From Strigamia acuminata (taxonomy: Eukaryota > Arthropoda > Chilopoda > Geophilomorpha > Linotaeniidae), in NCBI GenBank assembly GCA_949358305.1, contig OX442314.1:15121060-15185059 (forward strand): DNA of 64,000 bases, written 5' to 3'. Numbering within the stretch: position 1 is the stretch's first letter; every line of letters starts with the position of its first letter. Below the pieces are notes generated by a model. It was not told the DNA's origin, searched no databases, and saw only the letters and a list, made by a program, of their open reading frames with translations. Positions 1 to 15,317 of the stretch are shown here, piece after piece. A program made the position numbers and the translations under genes.

Positions 1-3000
1 CTTTATTCCATCTAATTACATGAGAACAAGGAAACAACGGAAGCGCGCAGATTACCAGCCATTTCATATTCACTTGAATAAATTACTTGCCGTTTTAGAC
101 CCCTTCGCTGACCCTGTCATGTCAGTTTGAGTGACCAGGTGTGCGGTGTCCATTTTTTTCCCACCTTCATTTCCATAAATCCTGCTGCTTCTCCCCACAG
201 CATCCCTCACTCACATCTTATCTCCAAATCAGGCTCAGGTAATAGAGATTTATGGCGGACGACAGCGGCACTTCACTCTCACCTGCCCACCCCTTGGCGA
301 CAAGAAACTGCAGGAGATAATCAACCCTTTCAGCCCAACAATTCGAGATAGCAAATTCGAACGAGTAATTGTTTTCATTTGTTTGCATCGCGTCGAGAAA
401 TTAATTGCAAAAAAAAGCCACGCTCTTAATGCACGAATGTTTTGACTATTCAAGTCTGCACATTTTTTCGACTGTCACAGTTAAATTAAGCTGTAAAAAG
501 CTACACACAAGAAGTCATGTAAATTTTTCTTGTTTTGTTGCAAATATCACTTGGCTACCTTGGGAAGATTGCAAGGTGAACTCCTTGAGAAATTCCACAA
601 GACATCACAAGACATGTTTAGAGTCATTTCCACCTACGCCGAAACCTTTAACCTGAGTGCTAATTAGAAAAATGTAATTTACATTTTTGCTACAACCCAA
701 CCCAACCCAACAGCACCAAAAACACCAAACACCAAAAAAAGAAAACAGTAGAGCAGTGTTTCCTTTCAATTCAAACGTGTTTTCCCATCTATAACCAAAT
801 TAGTTACAACGAAAAAACATATCACTTAGCATTGACATTTCCCCGTTCAATGAAACAAAATTTATAGCGATTTAGCGAAATAAAAAGACGCGCAACAAAA
901 ACTAGAAACTTTACAACAAATTGCTGAACCGAAACATCAACTAATAGATAGTTTTTAAAAAAGAAAATCACATTTCGTGTTTGAAAAACAGTTCATGTGA
1001 ACTTCTCACGATTGTAGTGTGACTAATAAAGAAACATTCACCAGAGGTATATTACAATGTCAGTTTATGGCTGTAAAAACAGTGAAAACCAACACGCTAA
1101 TGGTTTTCACTCGACTTCCTATAAACAAATGCATGTCCCTGATCTTTTGTAAACTATTTCCTTAGGCGAGGCCACATGTCAAATTAACAGCAACGAGCAA
1201 CCTCTCATCTCACAACATTACAAATAGCTTCAGATGAGAGTTAATTGATCACAATTTTAGGCGATATTTAACGTCTAAAAAAAAAAGAAGAAAGACATCA
1301 ATTAGTTTTTTGTTTCTATTTTTCCCGCCTGCAGTTGTCTTTTTCTTTTATATCATAAAGTTTTCTTTCCCATTGCCATCTCCCCTTGAAATAGCAATCT
1401 TGTTCATCCAGTCGCTTTCCATAGAAATGGCAGCGAAAAGCGGTCAGGGACGACAAAGCCCTGAATGCTAACAACATTAAAGTAAACCGAAGAATTTGCT
1501 ACAATTAATGCATCACCAATTAAGCTCGTAATTCTGTTTTCTCGGGTTTGGGCACTAAGATTTAAATTTAATTTTTCAGTTACGGTAACTTGTGTCAACA
1601 ATATTTCATTTCCTCATCTTCATAACAGCAAATATTTTCATTCCGCTTTACCTGATGGACTCGTGTCAGCTCTTACCAGACTCTTAAGTGGTAAATCGTG
1701 TTCGGCGGCCCACCGGTCGGCATCGGCCTCCATTTACATGAAGTGTCACCGACCAGATCTTATCTCAGACCCACCACCAAACCAATGGATAATGAGTTTA
1801 ACTCCCGCCATACTACTCCATTCCTATCTAACGCGGGGCAAAGGCCAAATTGTCCTCCCCATAATGCATTTCTCATCTAAATAAAACATCCCACCCACTT
1901 TAGAGAAGAAAAAAAATTCACTTACCTTTAGAAAAATATAATTAACCTTTAAAAAAAAATCTAATTGAAAATTTAAATGGAGAAATTTCACAAATAAGTC
2001 ATTTTTATATAAAAATATACAAAAAAATTTCTAACAAATTTCAATTATTGCCATTTATTTTTTGCATTGTACAGCCAATTATAAATCGGTTAAATTAAAA
2101 AAAAAGAAAAAAAAATAGTTTCATTTTCCAGTACATTAAATCATGCATTTTTTCCATCCACAAAACCGTATCCTTACTAAATTTTTGCATTAACGTTTTA
2201 ATCAGCTTAATGGCTTAAAAAGCTACTTGTACTAAATATTGAATAAAAATTCCGACTTCACAGTTTCGCACTTCCTGCCAAAATAATGCACAATTTGTAC
2301 AATTCTAAAACCAAAACGAGCAAATTTTTAAATCCCTCATTCCACCCACGCAAGATATAAACCCAGCACTTTCCTCTCCAACACGCTTCACTCAAATTTT
2401 TCATACAAAAACACCATTAGGCTTATTATGCATTCCGATACACGAGGCAGGATCATTAGTCGATCCCCTCCTCCCATTTTTTAATGAGCCACCACAACTG
2501 GGGGTGCGCATCCATTTTTTTCAGCTTGTGCTACTGTCAAACTTTGCAGTTGCCGGCAGCTGGAACACTGGAGAGATGAGAGTGAGAGAAAGAGAGAGAC
2601 GCGAAAAATTAATAGATTTAAGGGATGGCAGGCAGGCAAGGGGATAGAAAAATTCCCCTTTCTCCAAACCCATCTATACACATGACAAATGTAATTATTT
2701 ATCAACTTGCAAGAGTAATCTACAAAAACATTTATTCCTCATCTCGCAACAAGATGGTGGCAGCTCCCCTAAGGAGCCAATCGCATTGATTCAATATGCA
2801 GTGTATGCATACATATTGATACAAATTATTTCCTTTTTTTTTGCTCTAAGGATTTAATTGAAATGTAGAAGCGATCAAAATTTTATTGCCCACGGGAAAT
2901 CTCATAGAATAAAAAGTAAATTCAAAAGTGCATAAAGAGATTTTATTTTCATCGTTAATATAACTTAAGAGATTTTTTCTAGCCCTTTTCAACTGTCAAC

Positions 3001-5739
3001 TTCAATTTGCTTCAACTTTTTTAATTGCAGCTCAATTAACAGTCCGCTATTTTTTTTGTCAATAAAAATAAGCGTAAAATCTCCTCCCTTTTACTTTTTT
3101 TTTTCTCCAAAATTTCTTGCTTGCTTTTCCTCAAACTCATTAAGTATAAAGCGGAGACATTTAATCTAGAGAAAAGTATCAAGATGGCAACTCCAATTAC
3201 TGTTATTAAGTTGTTCTCGTTCTAAAAGGCTTTTATAGTTCATTAAAAAAAACTTTTATACATTTCTAAGCAAATTAAAAGCCCAAACCTAACCATAAAC
3301 AATGTATCTCGCACTAATTAACATAAAAATAAACATAAACCAAACCCACGAAGATATAAATAAAAAAAATTTTAACTAAAAAAAAATGATTATATTTTTT
3401 TTCCTCAAAATTTTAATTTAATTTTCTAAAATTGAAAAACCAAATCGATAAGATTTTTCCAAGACGTAAAACTTTCAAGGAGGTCCGTGATCCCTATAAT
3501 CTAGCCCATTAAACACCTTTGTCTCGTGCATTCATCAAACGAGGGGCGCAATTAACAGCTGAAGTGACATTGGCAGGTATAAAGTCACTCGCATTACGTG
3601 AGGCTATTTTCTTGCATACACACACGCACCAAACGAGACAGCAACAAGCAAACGATGACCTTAAGCGCGTATTCCGACCACGTTCCGCGCACTCTGATCA
3701 GTATTCAGAGCAGATTCGACGAGCACCTACGCCGCTGTTCAATACATCGAGCCAAGAAACTTACCTGAACAAAAAGAAAAGATGTCATTACCACAAGAAA
3801 ACGAAGAAGAAGACTGAAACCCAAGAAAAAACTTTTCCGCCATTATTCAAATTACAAGTATTCCACAATTTTTCATTACTACATACAATTCAATTCTAAG
3901 AAACTTAATACATAAAAAAAAAAAAACTTATTTTACCAAGTTAATTTTCCAATCGTCATCATAATCTCAAACGGAAACTTTAAAAAAAAAATTTAAATTA
4001 AAAAAAAAAAAACCAATTGAAAACATCTCAACAAGTGTCGAAGTGCCTCGCCGAGTTCCATGTTCCATCTCCGGATGAACAGACAGACGGTGCCAATGCC
4101 TCGCGTATTCTCATTCCATCAGTCAAGTCTTTTTCATTCCACCCCCTCAGCTTCATCTGCATGCTAACGAGGTGTTGTGGTGGGAAAAAGTGGCGGCAGA
4201 CGGCACCACCATCAGTTCCGAAAGCGCATTAAAGGGGCGGGCAAATTGAAAAGATGACAAAACGCCTCGTCTCACCCATAAGAGTTATCGAATTAAAGGC
4301 CCCCACCCAACTCTACGGGTGTCTCAAGAGTTAAATGAATCAAATGCGCGCACAGCAAAAAAAATAAGTAGGAAGCGCGGCTTCGCCAACACTTAAAAGA
4401 AGTCAGATAAAATTTTCTTTCAAAAAAAGTCACCTTGGCGTGAGGGGACGCAGTTAATTCCAATCACAATTGGACTGTGGTATGCAAGTTGTAAAAAAAA
4501 TTCTTCGAACATTATCCAGAGCATAAAGGGGTGCGTGGGAAAATTGATTGCACGAGTGAAGTTGTCACCAGACGGCGTTGGACGTGATTCCGTCTCACCT
4601 CACTCAAATCTCCTCCTCGTATCAAACCTTTGAACACATTATACAAAGGAAGGAAGTAAAACATCTTTTCCTATACCGATTGGTGTATCTGGCCCGGGGT
4701 CAAACACCTGGTTTGTGTTAATTAAATATTTTAATTTTAAAAAAATATTTAAAAAATAGGCGCATTTCTAATGAGTAATGACAAGTAATGTTTGAAAAAT
4801 TACACATCCTTTTACGCATCAACCATTTAGACTAATTTGAAAGACCCATTAAAAATAAATAATCGGTTATGTAAAAAAAAAAGAATTACGCTAAAATAAA
4901 ATTTTAAAAAAATGTAAAGTTGATTGCTAAATTTACATAATCTAAGCTAAAATTTTTATTTCTCCTGTTTCAAAGCTATTATCGATGATTTAGCACAATC
5001 CCTCAGATTAAGTCAATGCAGTTACTAGCATTTGCCGCTGATTCAATAGCTAATTACCTAAGGACAACCGCAGATGTGAGGAAGAAAGATGTTCATGCTC
5101 ACAAACACACATGTAATAAATAAAAATGTAAATTACAACCGTCCTAAATAAAGTTGTTTCCAGCTTTGTTTAGTCCCAACTCAAGACACAACACAAACTG
5201 CACAAGAAAAACCAATAAACATAGCACTATATTTTATATTTTTTAAAACGTATATAAAATTAATTACACAAAAATTTCAACTATCTTTTTCGGTAACATT
5301 TCACAAGTAAAGCAAAACCCAACCTCAAACCTTGAAATCTTGCGGCGTCCAAATTTATCACCATCAACTAAATGAGGGGACGAAGAATGACAATAATAAC
5401 ACTACAAAGGGAAATACCAACAGAACACTGAGTAATTAAAATGGACTGGAAACAAACAAAACCGCCTGACCAAAAAAAAAAAAAATTCCTTTTACTATAA
5501 TTGACAAATAATAGAAGACATCTAAAATAAAAGCTGAAAGATTCCCCTTAACAAATAAAAAGAAAAAAAACAAAAAAAAAAGAAAACAAAAGTATTTGGA
5601 ACCAAATACCTCAACCTCGGCTTCGTACAAGACAAAATAGCAGACGTAGACAACAAGCCGGACCTGGGGAGAGCGGACCAGAGGAAGGGAGGTCACACAT
5701 GCCATTATATATTAGTTTTATACGGCCTATCATAAATAA

Positions 5740-5760
5740 ACAGGTGGGACATTCACCTGT
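5740..5760. promoter_or_regulatory. Inverted CAGGTG/CACCTG pair
   Basis: ACAGGTG, seven bases, CACCTGT: a perfect seven-base inverted repeat of the same E-box core as at 7.5 kb. Confidence 0.35.
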
Positions 5761-7488
5761 GTAAGGAAAAGAAACCTGCAAAGAGAACACTTGTGCACTT
5801 ATGTAAATTGGTCGAAAAGTAAATCAAAACCAAGTTCAACCTTATAATTACAACATCAACTCGAAAATTAAAAACAAAACCGAAAAAAGCATCAAATTCA
5901 TTACACTGTTATTAATCAATTAAAATGCAACCACCAGTACGCGATAAACTCACACTTCGATTTAAAAAAAAAAAATTTAAAAAAAAAAAAAACATTACTA
6001 AAAACCAATAAAAAAAGCCCCCCATTTTTATATTCTTTTAAAGCCATATGTCCGTCGACTAAAGATACAATATTTCTACCATTTACGACTTGCACCACTT
6101 GTCTGTATCTAAAACCCGCGACCCACGCACATATCTCGACTAGCAATCACCACTCATACATCAAACTGCGACTTTATATTGTGCACTTTGGCTACAATTT
6201 TACAATTTTCCCCTTCCATATACAGTGGGCATTGCAACACGCCATCTGGGGAGGAGGAGGAGTAAAGAGGGGGACAGTTTCTACAATATTTTTATTTTGT
6301 AAAGTGTCTCCCCACCTCTCCCATCCTTCCCTCAAACATATTGGAACCCCAAGGGCAGTCCATGGAATGTGCCATTACTTTCCATCATGGCTGCCATATT
6401 GGCTCATTGTCAGGATATACAAGTGAGAATAATAAAGACCTTCTGCTTTCCCCATTTCTCCAAAAAGAAAGAAAATAAAAATAAAAATGCCCGTTCACTC
6501 CCCAGTGGCAATGCCGAAGTATTTTAACTTTTCACCTATATTAAAAAGTCGACTTTGCGTCCCCCTGTGCCATCCTTCTGATAGGTCTACTCAATTTTTC
6601 CCTTTCTTTATTGCATTTTTTTTCTCTGAAATATTTGCTATGGCCTACGTGGAAACGGCACAATTTCATGACAATGTTTGTGCCGGGGCGGTCACACAAA
6701 AGATTTTTCACAAAAATTTTTTCTTCGACTGTCTCTCGTTTTTTTTTACGACTGCCAACAGGTGGCGTGACACTTGGGTGCAAGACAAATGTTTTTGGTA
6801 AGAACATCTGTGGGTTTAGCGCGACACAAACTTCCTAGCATCATACAAATGATAAAACTTAGAAAAATATCTATATTTTTAAAAATATCTTTTAGAAATT
6901 CTGCAAAACTAAAAAATAATTGCACATTTCTTTTTATAGATAAATTTCCAACAACAAAAAAATCTGATTTGTCAACCGTAATTACTGCAGTCCCGATAAA
7001 TAATTTGCAAAAAATGTTTAAGGCGTTAACCTTAAATCTGACCATCCATAACAAAAATTAAAAAAAAAAACTACACATTCCACGTTATTAAAAACAAAAC
7101 AAAAAATATAAAACAAGTGACATGCAAACTAATCCAAATCACTTTTAATTGCGTCGTTGTTTTGCTTCGGCACATACAACATTATCAAAATAAAACACTA
7201 CACCCAATTTTGACAACCATTTGATAAATCTCTCTAAATTTTAATTATTATAAAACACCAAAACCAAAAAAATAAACCTAAGATTGCAAAGATAAGAATA
7301 GATAAAAGTAGAAACGTACACGATCAATTAGTCAATGCCAGAGTCTATCGCGAAAACACAAAACACCAATCAAGACTTAAACGCAGCTGCAAAAAAATAA
7401 AAAAAATAGTTAAAAATAAAAACAAGCCATCCCTCGATACCTATGATGCTGCAATGCAAAATGATGGATCTTTTCGCTAGACTTCATC

Positions 7489-7510
7489 AACACCTGTCTA
7501 TGCAGGTGTT
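7489..7510. promoter_or_regulatory. Inverted CACCTG/CAGGTG pair (Snail/ZEB-type E-boxes)
   Basis: AACACCTG, six bases, CAGGTGTT: a perfect eight-base inverted repeat containing two CAGGTG E-boxes, the preferred site of Snail-family and ZEB zinc fingers and some bHLH dimers. Confidence 0.35.
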
Positions 7511-10500
7511 TAAACCAAGCACAATCTTGCAGCGCCAAATCACAACAACCTTGAAGACTTTGGTTGGCAGAAGGTAGAGAAAGTAATTTGTATCTTTCAT
7601 CATTTCAGACATGACATCCGTCATCAACCAAGATAATCAAAAAGCAGAGAAAAATACATCGCTAACTAATGACTACCACTCAACACACTCTAAAGTAAAG
7701 CTGCTTTTCGTGTCCGTCACCCGGACAAGACTTCTCAACCTTAATACCGGTGAGAAATGAAAACTGCAATCAAAACAACACTTAAACTCGACAAAAACTC
7801 AAGAACAAAAAAAAATATATTATCCATTCCTCGAGCCCTTTCCTTGCGGTCCAAGTCAAGAAAAAGCCCTTTTTAAATTTACGACCACAGCAAAAGATCA
7901 AGACGTCATCTACTACGGGGATCAAGTTGAAATACGACCTAATGAACTTGCAAAAGGAGGGAAAAAAGACAACACGAATCACTATGCCGACATAAGGATA
8001 GGTCTTAAATCACCGAGGCTAATGGTTTCGATATTTGTCGGCAACAGATAACATCACGTAAAGGTTGAAAGGGAGGGAAGACATATTGATAAATGGCCAG
8101 TGATGCAGACTGACCAATTCATCCCCCTTGCCTATGCAAACCCAGGTGCTAATAAAAGTCTTCTCTTTTTTTTTTTAAAAAAAAAAACCAAAAAAGAAAA
8201 AACCAAAAAAGTTGCAGCATAAAAAAATAGTATGCTAATCGCGTAACCCCGTGCCCCATCACGAATATAAGGGGAAAGAATCTTCCAGCGTCTTCTCCAC
8301 CCGCATTTCACTTCACCAACCCACGTTCTCACACACGAAGAATGCAAACTTTCACACACAAACGTGGAGTCAAACTTTGAATTAATTCTTCCAACAAATA
8401 AATAGATAAATCCAATACAACATTTCAAAACATCTCTTCTGATTCCTCATCCTTAACTCAATGCAGAAGCCACTCCATTCGCAAAAAATCAAGTGTACAC
8501 AAAGGATTGAGTGGCTCGATCAAACCGTGAAGATTCTTGATGCAACGAGGTTAGTCCCCGGAATCGCCTGTTGCAGTTTGCTTGTTATGCTGAAGAGAAA
8601 TGCGCGCGTCCAAGATGGTGTTGGGGCGCCATGCATAATTTATTGGCGGCTTTCCTTGCCTATTTGCATTCTGCGATCCCTAGCTTTAGAAACGAGAGCC
8701 AATTCTGCACTCAACTCAACATCCCACATCATTTTTCCCCTTTTCTAAACCCCTTTCACAAACAAACAACATGTGCACTCGGCAACCGACTTACTAATTA
8801 CCCATATGGAAAAATACTATTCTAATCTTTTTTATTATCATTGCTATTATTTTTTTTATATTTTTCTCCTATCGCCGCATTTGCAGAAAAAATAATTTTT
8901 TCCTCGCCCTATTTTTTCTCGCTCCATTCATCCAAGCCATTAGCACTTGGAAAAAATGACCGTGGATTTACATGTGTGATAACATGAATATAAATAGCCA
9001 AAAATACCTCCAATCTCTCTGATAGATTGCTTCTATGGGGGTAATTTTTCCCGTTCGCAAAATATCCCTCCATTTATATATTTGGGCAAACATATTGCCC
9101 CTGATTTATATTCAACCCATCTTTTGCATTTAGATAGATTTAGACGCTAGATAACCGCCAAACGAGCGTACAGATTTCACCAACCAACAAAAAGAACGTC
9201 TCAAAGAAAACAAGCGCAAGACTTTGGCCCCAAAATGTCAAAACATACAACTCCGAGTTAATTAATTCGCTCGATAACTATCAGCAATAAATCAAAGATA
9301 AAATATGCAGGAAATAAAATTTCCTTCGCAACTTGAACCACTTTTTCTTATTCCAGGTGAAGTGGCCACTAACGACCTCCCTCCACGTGCAGGGGAGTTC
9401 GGCGCAATTTATATTGACATGCGCGAATCGTCCAGTTTCAGAGTCCAGTCAATAAAAGAAGATCCCAGTGGCCTTCGGCCACCCACAATACATCGGCACG
9501 ACTAAATCCCTCGCATAGTCCCCATGGACGAGACCGCTGCCCTCCCACGCATAGCAATCATGACCTCCCCTTTCGTTTCCCATCATCCTTCTAAAGTCAC
9601 CTCACCCTGGATGCTACTTTGGTCTTTTTCGCTCGTCACAACAAAGCCAAAGTAGACTAGGCGTTGATACCTGTTGAGACAGGCAATAAATCAACATGTG
9701 CACACAATTGACACGTAAAGGTCGACTTCTTCTATCAATTTGCACTCCCAATTTTAAACTTGACAAATCTTTCAAATTCTTCACTACTCATCCCAAAGTC
9801 TACTTCCTGTAATAACGTTCTATTTTATTTAAAACTTTTTCAATATCAATTTACACTTTGCATCCGGGATCTTGACGCTTGCTTGCGCATCACATTTTAC
9901 CCATGCTTTCAACATAGCGATTGTCAAGTAAATGAGTTTATTCTTGTTTATTCCATGTATTATTAAATAGCAATTTGTTTTCGTTTGGTTTACAACATGG
10001 AATATTTTCTACAATGACAACAAGCAAAATTTCGTTACGGTGAAAAAAAAACCAAATAAACCCCCCCCCCCCATCAGTCCATTAGATTGCAAAAACTACA
10101 ATTTCTTACGTCCATTGAGTCGTTTCTTAATTTGGCATCCTGCCGCAACAGGACTTAAATAAACAGTTCCAAAATATGACCATGTGTGCAGTTCAACAAC
10201 GACTGTTTGGTTCAATCCTTTGGCCACGAGCCAAATGATGTTTAGAGAGGAGGAGTCTAATCTCTTCAATCCTTCCTTTTCCCAAGCACAAAGACATCAA
10301 CTTAAATCCCGTTCCCACGAAATCCTATAGTAAAGGGCAGAAAGCAGTTTGCCAAAATATGGTTTCGTTTCGACGAGTAAAAAGCAATGCGTTTTTTTTT
10401 CCACTCTTAAAAAAAAAATAGTTGTAGGGAGTGAAAATCTTTTTTATCGTGGGGTTCTATACGAGATATTGTTCCATAAATCACACCAACGATGGATACA

Positions 10501-13268
10501 AATGCAGGGTTCCTCCATCAGACACAAAATCCGAATTCCCAAGCGGCAAAACAAAAATTTTAGACAAAAAGAAAACTTTGATGCGTGTTGCACCAATGGG
10601 AGAAAAACCGAAGACATTTTATGGAATGTCTCAACATCTCCCCTTTTAATTCTGCTTCACCGTCCTTCTCCTTAACAAGTAATATAATAACAATCCAATA
10701 AATAAACAAGACAAAAAAAAATAACCACAAAATTAATATCTAATCGCAAGAAAAAAACGAAAAAAACCGAAAAAAACAAAACAAAATACATCCAAACAAA
10801 TGGTAACTCAAGCGAGGGGTTGGTTACTGATGAGACACCACAAGCCCTTTTAATTTATCGCATTTTTATACATTCTTTCTTTCTTTCCCCTCGCCATTTA
10901 TACCCCAACCATCTTTTCCAATTAAAACCGATAAAAATATTTTAAACTCGTTCAACTCCTCATTATATTGTCTACACAAAGCTTTAACCCTTTCGAAAAT
11001 TCCAGCTGGGCAAGAAAGGAAGCGATAAGACACAACTTCCTGTTCTTGCGGCGCTTCTTTATCAAAACGATTCAACGTGTGTACACATGTGCGCAGGATC
11101 AATTTGCACACCAAACAAAATTCCAACTTGCATGAATAACAAAAACTGTTTTTGTTTTCCATTCGAAATTCACCACAAAATGAACGTCGATATTACATTT
11201 CATTGGCTATTTGTTATACTCCACTTTTTTCGCCGAGTAATGCAGCGCAGCCCCCTCGAATGTGACTGATTGGCGGCATACGCCATTGATCTTCAATTGG
11301 TGGTAGCAGGACGACCACATCTTCCCTTTTTTCACAAATAAAATTCTCCCACCCTCAGTCCCCAGAGAGAAACTTAGGCATGGAAGTCCGATTGCATTTC
11401 CTCTGCACCAAAAAATTCCGCAAGAAAACCCCTCGTCGAATTCAACCTCCCAAATCCCAAACTCCACCATTTCAATTAATTAAATTTATGAATATTTAAA
11501 ACTTGGCTGAGCCGCAATAACCCAGAATCTTAGTGTCCCTGAGTCCATTCTCCTACACATGACTGGCATTTAAGTTCAAGCATTCGCGTTCGAGTTAGAC
11601 ACAGTGGGAAACTTGACACTTGACAAAACTAGAGCCATACGTAATAATTTTTTTACACATTTTCTAATTAGGCGTCAAAATCCCAACCACAAGTACTGAA
11701 TTACAACCTGCACACTGTTTGCATTAGCAATTTCCTCTAATACACACCCGTACAAACACACCTGTCTCCGATTCACAAAGCACAAAAAAATCGCATTTTT
11801 ATTTCAGCCGCAGACACAAACTAAAATCTCTTTTAATTCCAAACCATTAATTACCACTTAATTTTTTTTCGCCCTCATTCTTACGCAAACAAATACAACA
11901 TTTAATTTTACATGCTTCACCACAAGCGTTTGTTTCCCTCCTTTTAATCCACCTGGCATCTTGTTAATGTTCATCCGGGATCACTTGCCTCTTCTGCCGC
12001 CACAACACGACGCCACCCATAAAGGGATAACACGTGTTTGGAGCAATCAAACACATTAAGGATCCGTTCGTGCTGATGTCAGCAATGTGCTGATATGGTC
12101 AAAATATGGAAATTTTGTCGCAAATTACTGATAAACTTCCCGACGACATCCATATTAGACACACGGGAATATTATGAAATGGTAATTTCATTAATCTTCT
12201 GTCCTTTTTTATGTGCTGCTCCATTATAAGAAAGGAAAAATTCTTTCAATATTGATCGTTTCGTCTTTTATTGCTCACATAGAAGTTCACGTGAAAAATA
12301 GCACAAGTGTGCAGGACTGAAGTGTGAAAAAAAAAATATTTTTTTTTTCGGTTTTAAATGAATAAAATTAAGTTAAAAATGATCTAGAATTTCAGATTTC
12401 AGATAAATGCGTGAAAAATAATGAATACGAGTTAAAAGGGGAAAACTAAAAAAAAAATTTTTTCTTTTCTTCTTTTAAATGAATATATTTCCATTCTAAA
12501 ATTCCTCATCTCAATTTATTAAAACTGCTAGCAAAAAACACCCCTTTCACTGCCTGTTTTTTAGATGAATTCCAAACCACATTTTTAATATAGGCGTATT
12601 TTTCATATTTTCAAAAAATTTCACCAGGCCTCCAAGAATGCACTCCTGCAAGTACATCACTATCATCATTAGCAAAAAATGGCACAAAAAACTCTTGGGA
12701 AAGAAAACCGACTAAATAAAATAAAAAAATTAATCTAAAATCGTTTTTATTTCAAATTCAACCAAATTATAAAGCACAAATCTTTACATAATACAATAAT
12801 TTCAAACCATTACCAAAATCACCGACTTCAGCATCTTGTTACCATGGAAACACCTTTCAATTGATATTTTTCAACAAAAAAAAATCATTCACATATAAAA
12901 TTCGTATTAATCTCTCACAATTTTCACCCAATTGACCATTACCAATCCCAAAACCAAAAAAAAAATCCAATTGGCAAAAATTGGCTGTACTGTTTAATAT
13001 TAGCAAGGTGCACGCACTGTACCATTTTTATCCTCCCCCGCATCAGGGAATTCACACTAATCGAACCACGATTATTGGTAGGGGTGCACGATTCAGGGAT
13101 CTCCAATTGGCGCCTCATTACCATACGATAGCAATCAAAAGAAATTGAGGGGGTGGAAAAGGAGGGCAAAAAAAAGAAGCTTGCAAAAAAAGGGGAGAAA
13201 ATTCCCGCCAAATGGTAATCTCTCCCTCTTCGAAAAGCGCTTTCTCTTCCAACTCGACGACACTAACT

Positions 13269-13302
13269 TGACGTCATGGGGTGGCAACGAGCCACCCCTA
13301 TG
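13269..13302. promoter_or_regulatory. CRE palindrome overlapping a strong hairpin
   Basis: A perfect TGACGTCA (13269-13276), the CREB/ATF full site, runs into an inverted repeat. CATGGGGTGGC (13275-13285), a five-base loop, then GCCACCCC-T-ATG (13291-13302) form an 11-pair stem with one bulge. It is locally GC-rich in AT-rich DNA. It may be a regulatory site, or an extruding hairpin or small RNA stem; too short to be a typical pre-miRNA. Confidence 0.4.
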
Positions 13303-15284
13303 CCACTCAACTGCACATTTTTGCCCACATATCAGCCTCCAGGTGTCCCGGGCTTAATTAAGCATAACCAACAGAGATGAGGGGTGGCGAGAGTTATGAG
13401 ATGCTTCATCACGCACCTACACACACTCCTCCTATTTTTGTCATCAAATAAAAAAAAATTGCAAAGACCTCGTAAAAATTACGTATAGGAAAAGTAGGGA
13501 GTGGAGTGTCAGGAGAATCAAAAAATAAAAAGTGAATTAGCCCAAAGGAAACAAGATTTTTATTCAGACGGAAAAATTTTTTTCAACTGTCAAACACCAT
13601 TGAATAAGTTTAATATCATAATCGAGCTCCGCCTGTACAAACTTTCCGACGAGAATTCGAATGTTTTTCTCATGCATTAACAAATTTTTCTTCTTTTTTG
13701 TACTTACCGTTAATAAATTTCATTTTTTCCCCCGTTGCTTCACTTGGTATGGATAAATTATCCTCATTTGCCTCATAAATTACAAGTAGCAAAACTTAAT
13801 TCCGATATAATTCAGCTGTGCACGGGCCGCCCGTCGACCACGGTTGGGCGTCTCCTGAGACTCCACCCGTCACCCCGTCGACACAACGCTCGTGTCACCA
13901 TAAATACAACAAATGCCCAGCTCCAAAAACCTACATAAAACGATTCGAACCAAGACTATGCTAATTATCAACTATCAATCCATGTCTTCTTTACAAACCA
14001 CTTTTAATTTCGTTTCAATTTTTTTATTTTTATTAATTTAAGGCGTTCCTTGAACCATCACTTGCACAACTAGATCACGGGTCAGTTTGATGACTTGTCT
14101 TAATGAAAATAATACGCAATTAAAATTCAAAGCAAATTCTCCCCCTAAAAAAATATATAATTTTTTTCCTTAAATAAATAAAAAATTCACCCGTTAATGA
14201 ATGTGCAACAATTCAATCATCACACCTTAAAGGCTAAAATAATATATTTTATTTTTTTTTAAATAATCTAATGTCAATCCCAACATCTTAATCTAACCTA
14301 AAACGTAATCAACCAAATCCAAACATTTTCAATTTATTTTATTCGAATTTTATTCCCAATTACATTCCCACTCACAGTGACAACCCCAAACAGTAAAAAT
14401 TAATTCTTAATTTGTAGCAACATTAAAATTTTATTATCCAACTTTAAATATCAGTCGGAAGGCTGCAATAAACACCCTGTTTTGTAAGTAGACCTTCAAC
14501 TACTATAAAAATTCTTTTCCCACACCATACAATTGATCCGAACGCACCCAAGCCTTGTATGTACGTATATTTATTCATCCATTCAACAGTCAAAACTAAC
14601 CCAATTTACAGTACATCCAGAAATATTGATCCGTTCGCACAATAAGCATCAAGCATGCGCTTCATCTCGTTTTCGACTTTAAGCATCAACACACAATGCA
14701 ATGCAAACAAAGTTAAATCTGTTGATACGCAAACTGGAAAATGAGTAAGGGGAAGAGGCAACATTCAGGTGACCGGACTGGACGAGCAGTTGCTGTAAAT
14801 CTTCCACTCTTATGAGGAAGTAAAAGGGTGGCCCCATACAAGCTCGAGGCAAAGCAAAAGGCTTTCGTTATACCAACTAACGTGTCTGTCTCGTAAATTA
14901 GCTGAGCAAGCTTAATGGAAATATGAATTTCAAATCACACACCGCCTCGAACTGCAAACTCCAAAGCAGCAACAACAAAAAAAACAAGTGTTTTTGGTAT
15001 GACACATTCTTTGACCAATGATAAACAGAGGAAATATATTTGTCGAAAAAGCCGTCCGTGACAAGATTACCGAATCAAATATGGATGACAATTTTTACAA
15101 ATGACAAGCACGTTTCCAAGCCAACTAAAATACGATCACCGACACCATCCCTCCTTTCAAATTTGATATAAAATACTATCAAAAAAAATTACTCCACATC
15201 CATTATTTTGATGGACAATGTCTCCAAGCGAACCAATCAATAGAACAATATAACAAATTACTTAAACGTCGGAACCAAAAAAAG

Positions 15285-15317
15285 AAATAAAATAAATAAA
15301 TAAATAAATAAATAAAT
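15285..15317. repeat. (AAAT)n microsatellite
   Basis: About eight tetranucleotide units. Confidence 0.95.

Noticed and set aside
5436-5705. Phe/Leu-rich minus-strand ORF that looks membrane-like
   Set aside because: The Phe runs come from poly-A on the plus strand.
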